Notes under the pieces: model-generated | The model's input: only the letters and a program-made list of their open reading frames with translations | The model's database searches: none | Told to the model about the DNA's origin: nothing | In this document: positions 1-5,961 of the stretch, in pieces | Layout: each line of letters starts with the position of its first letter | Position numbering within the stretch: position 1 is the stretch's first letter | Translations under genes and position numbers: made by a program | NCBI GenBank assembly: GCA_017883345.1 | Contig: JADGNT010000329.1 | Coordinates: 1-6,157, forward strand | Length of the DNA stretch: 6,157 nt | Reading direction: 5' to 3' | From: Candidatus Solibacter sp. | Lineage (GTDB): Bacteria > Acidobacteriota > Terriglobia > Bryobacterales > Bryobacteraceae

Positions 1-2
1 CG

Positions 3-95
3 GTTACCGATGCCGATGTCACCGCGATGAAGCAGCAATTACGCGACCAGTTCGATCTCGCCGACACCAATTGGCGGAGTTGGACCTCGAACTAG
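3..95 (+). CDS. C-terminal end of an unrecognised protein (5' part outside window)
   Basis: An open frame runs from the left edge to a TAG at 93-95 and gives 30 residues beginning VTDADVTAMKQQ and ending NWRSWTSN. The composition (acidic and amphipathic, with Trp near the end) looks like a genuine protein tail. The other two forward readings are less convincing: one hits a TGA by base 30, and the other is the long frame antisense to the ROK gene. The gene would converge on the ROK kinase gene with a 68-bp gap, a normal arrangement. I do not recognise the family from so short a tail and assign no function. That it is coding is an inference from composition and context. Confidence 0.45.
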   Translation, partial: VTDADVTAMKQQLRDQFDLADTNWRSWTSN

Positions 96-163
96 GCAGG
101 CGCCCGCGCAGGCACGGAGCTACGATGGCCGCTGCGGCTAGCGAGTCGAGCCTCGAACAGACG

Positions 164-1186
164 TTACTTCATCACGCCGGTGTGGCGCGCGTACTTCAGG
201 GCCTCGATGGCGGCGCCGCGGGCGCCGGCGGTATCGCCGTTGGGCATCACGTAGATCGGAATATCCGCCTGCTCTTCGCGCTGCGGGGGCATGCCCGCGC
301 GAATTTCAGCGGTGAACCAACGCTGGAATTCCTCGCCCGTTTCCAACGCGCCGCCGCCCACAATCAACGCATCGGGGTCGAACGTATTCACCATTTCATC
401 GAAGAAGAGTCCCAAGGCATGGGCCTGCACGCGGAAAATGTCCACGCACATCGGGTCGCCTTTCTCCGCCAGGCCGCGGACCAGCTTCGACGCCTTGTGG
501 AGGTCGCCCAGTCCGCCCAGGTCGTGGCCGGGATAGCGCGCCAGGAAATACGGCAGAAACGACCTTTCGATGGCCGTCAGCGAGCACACCGATTCCAGGC
601 AGCCGGTGCGGCCGCAGTTGCATTCCGGATCGAGCCCCTGGATGGCCTTGATGCTCTGGTAGGGAATCAGGACATGGCCCAGTTCGCCGCCGAACCCCTT
701 GCGGCCTTTGACCACGTTGCCCTCCACGATCACGCCGCCGCCCAGGCCGGTGCCGATGATGGCCGAAAGCGAGGTGTCCCGGCTAGCGCCGCCGAAAAGC
801 GTGAAGTGCCCCCAGAGGGCTCCGGCATTGCCGTCGTTGAGGTACGTCACGGGCTTGCCGAGACGATTTTCCAGGTTCTCGCGGATATCGTATCCCGCCC
901 AGTTGGGATGCACAAAGTTGGTGGAGCCCTTGGCGCTGAGCCGGCCAGAGCCGCTGGCTGGACCAGGAGTGTCCAGACCGACAGCCACGATGTCGGAAAG
1001 TAGAACGCCCGCCTTGCCGGCCGCGATCCCCAGACCGTCTTCGATCTGCTGGAGGCAGATGTCCGGCCCCTGTTTGGAGAGGGCGGGATGTTCGCACAGG
1101 CCCTCGATGAGGAACTTTTCTTCCCCGGTGACTAATGTATAGTTGACGGCGGTTCCGCCGAGATCCACTCCGGCCACGATTTGCAC
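164..1186 (-). CDS. ROK-family sugar kinase (glucokinase-like)
   Basis: This is a cytoplasmic ATP-dependent kinase of the ROK family (repressor, ORF, kinase), which phosphorylates glucose, N-acetylglucosamine, N-acetylmannosamine, fructose or allose. Seen in 340 residues: the phosphate-binding DLGGT at 8-12; ND at 117-118, with D118 the expected catalytic base, in TYLNDGNAGALWGH; the glycine-rich GTGLGGG at 145-151; the ExGH sugar-contact motif GELGH at 167-171, followed by the Cys cluster CNCGRTGC (C189, C191, C196), which with H171 forms the family's zinc site; and the adenosine-side VGGGALE near 276-282. There is no N-terminal winged-helix domain, so it is a kinase and not a ROK repressor. 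The start is the GTG at 1184-1186, with GGAG eight bases upstream. The open frame continues to an ATG at 1429, but that extension is antisense to the next gene and shows no ROK homology. The exact sugar cannot be fixed from motifs; glucokinase is the default guess. Confidence 0.93.
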   Translation of the reverse strand: MQIVAGVDLGGTAVNYTLVTGEEKFLIEGLCEHPALSKQGPDICLQQIEDGLGIAAGKAGVLLSDIVAVGLDTPGPASGSGRLSAKGSTNFVHPNWAGYDIRENLENRLGKPVTYLNDGNAGALWGHFTLFGGASRDTSLSAIIGTGLGGGVIVEGNVVKGRKGFGGELGHVLIPYQSIKAIQGLDPECNCGRTGCLESVCSLTAIERSFLPYFLARYPGHDLGGLGDLHKASKLVRGLAEKGDPMCVDIFRVQAHALGLFFDEMVNTFDPDALIVGGGALETGEEFQRWFTAEIRAGMPPQREEQADIPIYVMPNGDTAGARGAAIEALKYARHTGVMK

Positions 1187-1194
1187 GCGTTGTT

Positions 1195-1198
1195 CTCC
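1195..1198 (-). promoter_or_regulatory. Ribosome binding site fixing the GTG start of the ROK kinase
   Basis: Read on the minus strand, GGAG lies eight bases before the GTG at 1186, an ideal spacing. This site, and the position of DLGGT only seven residues into the product, decide the start against the longer frame that continues into the neighbouring gene. Confidence 0.65.
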
Positions 1199-1276
1199 GT
1201 TTACGTTTTGACTGCCTGAACTTCCAAGGTTAGCAGGATCTCGCGCCGGCGCGGCCCACTTTCCGCCAGCTACACT

Positions 1277-1283
1277 GAGAGGA
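1277..1283 (+). promoter_or_regulatory. Ribosome binding site of the ACT-domain gene
   Basis: The purine-rich GAGAGGA ends three bases before the ATG at 1287. The spacing is short, but it is a clear Shine-Dalgarno and supports this ATG as the start. Confidence 0.55.
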
Positions 1284-1286
1284 CAC

Positions 1287-1946
1287 ATGGAGAAAGACAC
1301 GATCGGCATCGTGGTGCACGCCACCGGCGGAACCGGAGTTTTGCACCAGTTGACGGGGGTGATTGCGCGCCATGAAGGCGACATCACGTCGGTGGAAATT
1401 CTGGACAACCGGCCGGACGAAGCCCGCACTTATTTTGAAGTGGTGCTGCCCGGCAGCCCGCAAGACCTGATGGAGGATCTGCGCGCCCTGCCGATTGTGC
1501 GCGGCGTGGAGATTGTCAAGACGCTGCAGGCGATTTACGGCAAGCGCATCATCATCATGGGCGGCGGAGCCCAGGTGGGGCAGGTGGCGATTGGCGCCGT
1601 GAGCGAGGCCGACCGGCACAACATCCGCGGCGAACACATCTCGGTGGACACCATCCCCCTGGTGGGCGAGCGGAAACTGGCCGACGCGGTGCGCGCGGTG
1701 GCGCGCCTGCCCCGCGCCAAGGCGCTCGTGCTGGCCGGATCGCTGATGGGCGGAGACATCGAAACCGCGGTGCGCGAGGTGCGCCAGCAGGGATTGGTGG
1801 TGATCAGCCTGAATATGGCGGGCAGCGTCCCGGATGCGGCGGATCTGGTGGTGACCGATCCGGTGCAAGCCGGCGTCATGGCCGTGATGGTGGTGGCCGA
1901 TACGGCGAAGTTCACCCTGGAACGTTTGAAGCGGCGTGTGTTTTAG
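1287..1946 (+). CDS. ACT-domain protein with conserved C-terminal domain of unknown function
   Basis: The protein has 219 residues in two parts. Residues about 4-82 have the beta-alpha-beta pattern of an ACT domain (IGIVVHATGGTGVLHQLTGVI, then ITSVEI and the YFEVVLPG strand). Such domains usually bind amino acids or other small ligands and act as allosteric or dimerisation modules. Residues about 86-219 form a second alpha/beta domain with glycine-rich MGGGAQVGQVAIGAV at 91-105, an SVDTIPLVGE segment near 119-128, and alternating hydrophobic strands (KALVLAG, LVVISLNMAGS, ADLVVTDP). I recall ACT proteins of this layout from methanogens and various bacteria, where the second part is a domain of unknown function (possibly the one catalogued as DUF5612); that name is from memory and unverified. 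There is no signal peptide or membrane segment, so it is probably cytoplasmic. No catalytic motif is evident. A regulatory or ligand-sensing role is inferred from the ACT domain alone. It stands as a single gene, divergent from the kinase and convergent with anmK. Confidence 0.85.
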   Translation: MEKDTIGIVVHATGGTGVLHQLTGVIARHEGDITSVEILDNRPDEARTYFEVVLPGSPQDLMEDLRALPIVRGVEIVKTLQAIYGKRIIIMGGGAQVGQVAIGAVSEADRHNIRGEHISVDTIPLVGERKLADAVRAVARLPRAKALVLAGSLMGGDIETAVREVRQQGLVVISLNMAGSVPDAADLVVTDPVQAGVMAVMVVADTAKFTLERLKRRVF

Positions 1947-2102
1947 GGTTCACCGCGCTGGCGGGCTGAGGCTTGACGCGGAGACGCGGAGGCGCGGAGG
2001 AAGACGCGGAGAAATCCGTTGAGAAAGTCAGAACCTGAGAGCACGGAGGGAGCGGAGAACGCAGAGGAAAAGATTGCGGCGGACGTGCGGTTTTACGGCG
2101 AT
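1947..2102. other. Convergent intergenic gap between ACT-domain gene and anmK
   Basis: This 156-bp gap lies between two converging stop codons. Most of it is an A/G-rich repeat tract described separately. I looked for a stem followed by a T-run in either direction and found none that convinces, so termination here is either factor-dependent or cryptic. Confidence 0.5.
1977..2067 (+). repeat. Degenerate CGCRGAGR short tandem repeat tract
   Basis: Read on the plus strand, 8-base units run head to tail: CGCGGAGA at 1977, CGCGGAGG at 1985 and 1993, then a 4-base AAGA spacer and CGCGGAGA at 2005. After a decayed 29-base stretch come CACGGAGG at 2042, AGCGGAGA at 2051 and CGCAGAGG at 2060, now spaced every 9 bases. 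The same unit and the same 4-base spacer habit recur in front of mutS at 5871-5910, so this is one dispersed repeat family present twice in the window. I recall similar CACGGAG/CGCAGAG tracts from intergenic DNA of several environmental bacterial phyla. Its function is unknown. Confidence 0.8.
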
Positions 2103-3194
2103 TCAAGGCGTAATACTGCCCAACACCACGGCTCGTTTAGCGCCGGTGGCGGAAGGCAGGTTCGACGGATTGCGGCGCCATGTCTCATGCGCCAGGACGG
2201 CGAAGGCAATGGCTTCCTTGGCATCGGCGTCGATGCCGTGATCGGTGGAGGTGGAGATATCGACCCCGGGCAGGAAGCCGGCGAGGTGGGTCATAATTTG
2301 CGGGTTGTGCACGCCGCCACCGCTGGCGATCAGGTCGGCGGGTCCGGCTACGGCACGCTGCACGACACGTTGGACACCCATGGCGATGGTGGCGGCGGTG
2401 AGCACGGTGGCGGTGGCGACCAGATCGCGCAGCGGCGCACCGGACTCCCGGAGGCGCACGATAAACTCGACGCCGTATTGCTCGCGCCCGGCGCTCTTGG
2501 GCGGCTTGCGCCGGTAGTAGGGGTCACGCAGCAGTTCATCCAGCAGCGCCCGGTTGACGTTTCCCGATGCGGCGATCCGGCCGCCGCGATCGTAGTTCCG
2601 TTTGCCGCCGGAGAACTGGCGCGCCAGAGCATCGATCACCATGTTGCCGGGGCCGGTATCGAAGGCCACGACATCTTGCGGCGCGCAAGCGGCCGGGATC
2701 ACCGTGATGTTGGCGATGCCGCCGATGTTGAGCGCCACGCGGGTGCGGCGCGGGTGGCGGAAGAGCAGGTAATCGACGAACGGCACCAGGGGCGCGCCTT
2801 CTCCGCCGGCGGCGATATCGCGCGCGCGGAAGTTGGCCACCACCGGGACGCCGGTACGCTCGGCCAGGACGGCCGGCTCGCCGATCTGCAACGTGTTGGA
2901 GCGGCCTTCGTGAAAGATGGTCTGCCCGTGGCAGCCGATGAGTTCCACCGGACCGTACCGCTTGACCGCGGCCAGCACGGCGCCGGCGTACCGTTCGGCG
3001 AGATGGAAATTCAGGCGCGAGATAGCCGCCGTGTGGGTGGGGCAGTTCGACACGCCCAGAATGGCCGCACGCACCGCGGCGGGATACGGAGTGGAGGTGA
3101 AGCCGATGGTCTCGATGCTGTGGCCGCGAATCTCTACGATGGCGACATCGATGCCGTCCAGCGAGGTGCCGCTCATCACTCCGGCGACTCTCAC
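2103..3194 (-). CDS. anmK: Anhydro-N-acetylmuramic acid kinase AnmK
   Basis: This is the cytoplasmic peptidoglycan-recycling enzyme that uses ATP and water to open and phosphorylate 1,6-anhydro-MurNAc, giving MurNAc-6-phosphate. That product is normally passed to the MurQ etherase, which is not in this window. The 363 residues match the usual family length. The hallmarks are in order: GVMSGTSLDGID at 5-16 (ATP phosphate loop), GCHGQTIFHE at 87-96, NFRARDIAAGGEGAPLVP at 121-138, LNIGGIANIT at 155-164, FDTGPGNMVID at 178-188 with D179 corresponding to the catalytic aspartate, and ASGGGVHNPQIM at 290-301. The start is a GTG at 3192-3194; an internal ATG at residue 7 would cut into the phosphate loop and is rejected. 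The GTG overlaps the mutS stop as GTGA, and AAGGAG lies 11 bases upstream inside the mutS coding sequence. Expression is therefore probably coupled to mutS translation. No residue appears missing. Confidence 0.97.
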   Translation of the reverse strand: MRVAGVMSGTSLDGIDVAIVEIRGHSIETIGFTSTPYPAAVRAAILGVSNCPTHTAAISRLNFHLAERYAGAVLAAVKRYGPVELIGCHGQTIFHEGRSNTLQIGEPAVLAERTGVPVVANFRARDIAAGGEGAPLVPFVDYLLFRHPRRTRVALNIGGIANITVIPAACAPQDVVAFDTGPGNMVIDALARQFSGGKRNYDRGGRIAASGNVNRALLDELLRDPYYRRKPPKSAGREQYGVEFIVRLRESGAPLRDLVATATVLTAATIAMGVQRVVQRAVAGPADLIASGGGVHNPQIMTHLAGFLPGVDISTSTDHGIDADAKEAIAFAVLAHETWRRNPSNLPSATGAKRAVVLGSITP

Positions 3195-5866
3195 GATCGC
3201 TTCAACTCCTTCTGTAATTCGCTGAGCAGTTGCAGCGCCTCGATAGGGCGCAGTTCATCCAGGTTCAGGCCGCGTATGCGTTCGGCGATGCCATAGCCCA
3301 GGGGTTCGAACATCTGGATCTGCACGGGGCCGTGGTCTTCGGCTTTGACCAGTTCCTCGCTGACCACGTGCTCGGTGCGCTCGTGGAGCTTGAGCACTTC
3401 GCGGGCACGCTCGATCACAGAGAGCGGCAACCCTGCGAGGCGCGCCACCTCGATGCCGTAACTGCGGTCGGCCTTGCCGGGTTCCACTTTGCGCAGGAAG
3501 ATGATATGGTCGCCGGCCTCCTTGACGCTGACCATGAGATTGCGCACGCCGCTGAGCTGTTCGGCGAGTTCGGTCAGTTCGTGATAGTGGGTCGCAAAAA
3601 GCGTCTTGGCGCGGGTGCGAGCGTGGATGTGCTCCACCACGCTCCAGGCCAGCGCGAGACCGTCGTAAGTGGCGGTGCCGCGGCCGATTTCGTCGAGCAC
3701 GATGAAGCTGCGGGAGGTGGCGGTATTGAGGATGACGGCGGTTTCGGTCATCTCCACCATGAAGGTGGAGCGGCCGCGCGCCAGGTTGTCGGACGCGCCG
3801 ATGCGGGTGAAGATGCGGTCGATGATGGGCAGGCTGGCCGATTCGGCGGGAATGAACGAGCCGGTCTGCGCCAGGATGGCGATGATCGCGGCCTGGCGCA
3901 GGTAGGTGCTCTTGCCTCCCATGTTGGGGCCGGTGACGATGGCGATCAGGCCGGTGGAATCGTTGAGGTAGAGATCGTTGGGGATGAAGCGTCCGGCTTC
4001 CTGCTCGGTGAGGCGCTCGATCACGGGATGGCGTCCGGCGAGTATACGCATCTCGCCGCGCATCTCGCCGGAATCGGAGAAGCTCGGGCGCTGGTAGCGG
4101 TTTTCGGCGGCCACCTGGGCGAGCGAGGCGGTGACGTCGAGTTCGGCCACGGCGGCGGCGGTGGCGCGGATGCGCTGCGCGTGGCCGGCGGCGCGTTTGC
4201 GGACTTCGGCGAAGAGTTCCTTTTCCAGCGTGAGGATCTTGTCCTCGGCGTCGAGCACCTTGCGCTCGTAATCCTTCAACTCGGGCGTGGTGAAGCGTTC
4301 GGCGTTGGCCAGCGTCTGCTTGCGCTCGTAGTCGGCGGGCGCCAGATGCCGATTGGCGCGGGTGATTTCGATGTAGTAGCCGAAGACGTTGTTGAAGCGC
4401 ACCTTGAGAGAGGCGATGCCGGTGCGCTGGCGCTCGCGGGTCTCGATCTGGGCGATGTACCGCTTGCCGTTCTGGCTGAGGTCGCGGAGCTCGTCGAGTT
4501 CGGCATGGAAACCAGCGCGGATGGTGCCGCCATCCACCAGGTTGAGCGGCGGTTCGTCGGCGATGGCTTCGAGGATGAGATTGGCGACGTCGGCGAGTTC
4601 GTCGAGCCGGTCGTGCAGGTTGCGCAGGCGGGCAGCCTGCTGGGTGTCGAAGCAGCGTTTGAGCGCGGGGATTTTTTCCAGCGAGCGGCCGAGGGCGAGG
4701 AGGTCGCGCGGGCTAGCCGAGCCGAGGGTGACCTTGGCGAGCAGGCGTTCGAGATCGAGGATGGCGGCGAGGTGCTTGCGCAATTCGGCGCGCAGGATGG
4801 TTTGCTGGCGCAGTTCGCCAACGGCGTCGAGGCGCTGTTCGATTTCGGCGCGGTCCATGGAGGGCCGCAGGAGGCGCTGGCGGAGGAGACGGCCGCCCAT
4901 GCCGGTGAGGGAGCGATCCAGCACGCCGAGCACGGTGAGCTGGGCAGCCGGGCTGCCGGGGGCCCCGCTTGCGGGGACGGCGGCGAAGATGGGCTCGAGC
5001 AATTCCAGATTGCGCACGGTGACGGCGTCGAGCACCATGGAATCGGCGCGGTCGTAGTAGGTGGGGCGGTCGAGGTGGTCGAGCGCGGCGCGCTGCGTAT
5101 CGCGCAGGTAGTGGAGGATGGCGCCGGCGGCGCCGACGGCGGCTGGACGGTTGGCGAGGCCGCAGCCATCGAGCGAGAGCAGCTTGAAGTGATCGCGCAG
5201 GGTGCGGTCGCCGTAATCCTGGGTGAAGACCCAGTCTTCGAGCTCGGTGCGCACGAAGCGCGGGCCGGCGCGTTCAACGCCCGCGAGGAGGGGCAGGTCG
5301 GTGGGGAAGAGAACTTCGCGCGCGCCCAGTTGTTCCAGCGCGCCGGCCACTTCGGCGGGCTCCATTTCGGTGACCTTGAACTCGCCGGTAGAGACATCCA
5401 CGTGGGCCACGGCGGAGCGCGCGGCATTGCCGGAGACGGCGCGGGCGGCATTGCCACAGACAGCGGCCAGGAAGTTGTTCTCGCGGGAGCGCACCAGGGT
5501 GGCGTCCATGGCGGTGCCGGGCGTGACCACGCGCATGATTTCGCGCTTGACCAGGCCCTTGGCGGATTTGGGGTCTTCCACCTGGTCGCAGATGGCGACG
5601 CGGTATCCCTTTTGGATGAGGCGCGAGATGTAGCCCTCGGCGGCATGGAAGGGGACGCCGCACATGGGGATGGCGGCGCCCTTTTCCTTGTTGCGCGAGG
5701 TGAGGGTGATTTCGAGTTCGCGCGCGGCGACGACGGCGTCCTCGAAGAAGAGCTCGTAAAAATCGCCGAGGCGGAACATCAGCAGGGCATTGGGGACCTG
5801 CTGCTTGATGCCATTGTACTGCCGCATGAGCGGCGTGGATGCGTCACTCATGGGGAAGGGGTCCAT
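3191..5866 (-). CDS. mutS: DNA mismatch repair protein MutS
   Basis: This is the mismatch-recognition ATPase that binds base mismatches and small loops as a dimer and recruits MutL (not encoded here). At 891 residues it is longer than the E. coli protein of about 853. Domains seen: mismatch binding at about 7-125, with GDFYELF at 34-40 carrying the F36-x-E38 wedge pair; connector at about 130-270; core/lever at about 275-600, interrupted by the clamp at about 450-560 (VRFNNVFGYYIEITRAN); ATPase at about 605-830 with Walker A TGPNMGGKST at 645-654, STFMVEM at 700-706, Walker B IVLDEIGRGT with D725 and E726, and the ATHYHEL histidine H760; then a short C-terminal tail (RPIEALQLLSELQKEL). Two local expansions are unusual: an 8-residue tandem duplication at 135-150 and an Ala/Gly/Pro insert near 297-309. 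The ATG at 5866 directly follows an in-frame TGA. A second ATG at 5851 (residue 6) is possible, and neither has a Shine-Dalgarno. mutS is the first gene of an operon with anmK. Confidence 0.98.
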   Translation of the reverse strand: MDPFPMSDASTPLMRQYNGIKQQVPNALLMFRLGDFYELFFEDAVVAARELEITLTSRNKEKGAAIPMCGVPFHAAEGYISRLIQKGYRVAICDQVEDPKSAKGLVKREIMRVVTPGTAMDATLVRSRENNFLAAVCGNAARAVSGNAARSAVAHVDVSTGEFKVTEMEPAEVAGALEQLGAREVLFPTDLPLLAGVERAGPRFVRTELEDWVFTQDYGDRTLRDHFKLLSLDGCGLANRPAAVGAAGAILHYLRDTQRAALDHLDRPTYYDRADSMVLDAVTVRNLELLEPIFAAVPASGAPGSPAAQLTVLGVLDRSLTGMGGRLLRQRLLRPSMDRAEIEQRLDAVGELRQQTILRAELRKHLAAILDLERLLAKVTLGSASPRDLLALGRSLEKIPALKRCFDTQQAARLRNLHDRLDELADVANLILEAIADEPPLNLVDGGTIRAGFHAELDELRDLSQNGKRYIAQIETRERQRTGIASLKVRFNNVFGYYIEITRANRHLAPADYERKQTLANAERFTTPELKDYERKVLDAEDKILTLEKELFAEVRKRAAGHAQRIRATAAAVAELDVTASLAQVAAENRYQRPSFSDSGEMRGEMRILAGRHPVIERLTEQEAGRFIPNDLYLNDSTGLIAIVTGPNMGGKSTYLRQAAIIAILAQTGSFIPAESASLPIIDRIFTRIGASDNLARGRSTFMVEMTETAVILNTATSRSFIVLDEIGRGTATYDGLALAWSVVEHIHARTRAKTLFATHYHELTELAEQLSGVRNLMVSVKEAGDHIIFLRKVEPGKADRSYGIEVARLAGLPLSVIERAREVLKLHERTEHVVSEELVKAEDHGPVQIQMFEPLGYGIAERIRGLNLDELRPIEALQLLSELQKELKRS
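3206..3211 (-). promoter_or_regulatory. anmK ribosome binding site inside the mutS 3' end
   Basis: AAGGAG on the minus strand lies within the last codons of mutS, 11 bases before the anmK GTG. The spacing is slightly long. With the GTGA stop/start overlap it suits re-initiation by ribosomes that have just finished mutS. Confidence 0.5.
4943..4976. repeat. Paired palindromes inside mutS
   Basis: Two inverted repeats lie side by side within the coding sequence: GGCAGCC and GGCTGCC around one central base (4943-4957), and CCCCGC-TT-GCGGGG (4963-4976). They coincide with an Ala/Gly/Ser/Pro-rich stretch of MutS (about residues 297-309) that most MutS proteins lack. This suggests a small palindromic insertion kept in frame. 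Confidence 0.55.
5417..5464 (-). repeat. 24-bp tandem duplication within mutS (AVxGNAAR twice)
   Basis: Two adjacent 8-codon copies encode AVCGNAAR and AVSGNAAR (residues 135-150), in the connector-domain loop between NNFLAA and AHVDVSTGEF. The DNA copies are offset by exactly 24 bases, share an identical 11-base GCGGCATTGCC core and differ at about a quarter of positions. The duplication is therefore not brand new. Confidence 0.75.
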
Positions 5867-5870
5867 TCAA

Positions 5871-5910
5871 CGCAGAGACGCAGAGATAAGCGCAGAGATG
5901 AGCGCAGAGA
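5871..5910 (+). repeat. Four-copy CGCAGAGA repeat tract abutting the mutS start
   Basis: Identical CGCAGAGA units sit at 5871-5878, 5879-5886, 5891-5898 and 5903-5910, with 4-base spacers TAAG and TGAG before the third and fourth. On the mutS strand this reads as a CU-rich leader of repeated UCUCUGCG ending four bases before the ATG. It belongs to the same family as the tract at 1977-2067, in the same orientation, but is better preserved. Only four very short units with no 20-40-base repeats or unique spacers are present, so it is not a CRISPR. Confidence 0.85.
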
Positions 5911-5937
5911 AAACATGCCCCCACGAATGGGGGCATG
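5910..5937 (-). terminator. Intrinsic terminator after the glutamate dehydrogenase gene
   Basis: A perfect 10-bp stem (CATGCCCCCA at 5914-5923 against TGGGGGCATG at 5928-5937) closes a 4-base loop that is UUCG on the minus-strand RNA. It is followed at once by UUUU and then UCUC. The stem begins 24 bases after the TAA of the upstream dehydrogenase gene. Orientation and T-run make it a Rho-independent terminator for that gene, separating it from mutS. The T-run is short, so some readthrough into mutS is possible. A weaker 5-bp stem (AGCCT-GAA-AGGCT, 5940-5952) precedes it. Confidence 0.75.
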
Positions 5938-5961
5938 GCAGCCTGAAAGGCTACGCTACGG

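Larger units (their letters stand above)
1187..1286. promoter_or_regulatory. Divergent intergenic region between ROK kinase and ACT-domain gene
   Basis: This 100-bp region must hold the promoters of both divergent genes. The best plus-strand candidate is TTGACT at 1208-1213, five of six matches to the sigma-70 -35 box. With a 17-base spacer it is followed only by a weak TAGCAG at 1231-1236. On the minus strand a poor TTGGAA/TAAACG pair can be drawn, but it would put the transcript start almost on the ribosome binding site. I see no convincing operator or riboswitch. Treat this as the location of the promoters and not as mapped boxes. Confidence 0.3.

Noticed and set aside
96..163. Bidirectional terminator between the left-edge gene and the ROK gene
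   Set aside because: The small stems here (GGCCG-CTG-CGGCT with a wobble, and TCGAG-C-CTCGA) are short or cannot form a usable loop, and no T-run follows on either strand.
71..1003. A 310-codon plus-strand open frame over the ROK gene
   Set aside because: It is antisense to the ROK kinase, whose motifs are intact on the minus strand; the product is low in recognisable features.
1271..1276. TACACT as a -10 box for the ACT-domain gene
   Set aside because: It is only ten bases before the ATG, would put the transcript start past the ribosome site, and has no -35 partner at 16-18 bases.
1187..1429. N-terminal extension of the ROK kinase to an ATG at 1429
   Set aside because: The extra 81 codons overlap the divergent ACT-domain gene, show no ROK similarity and lack a ribosome site, whereas the GTG at 1186 has a well-placed GGAG.
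2019..3296. A 425-codon plus-strand open frame over anmK
   Set aside because: It is antisense to a complete and clearly conserved AnmK; its composition is that of a shadow frame, and it crosses the repeat tract and the mutS end.
5871..5910. CRISPR-like array
   Set aside because: The units are 8 bases with 0-4-base gaps and there are no long repeats, unique spacers or cas genes.
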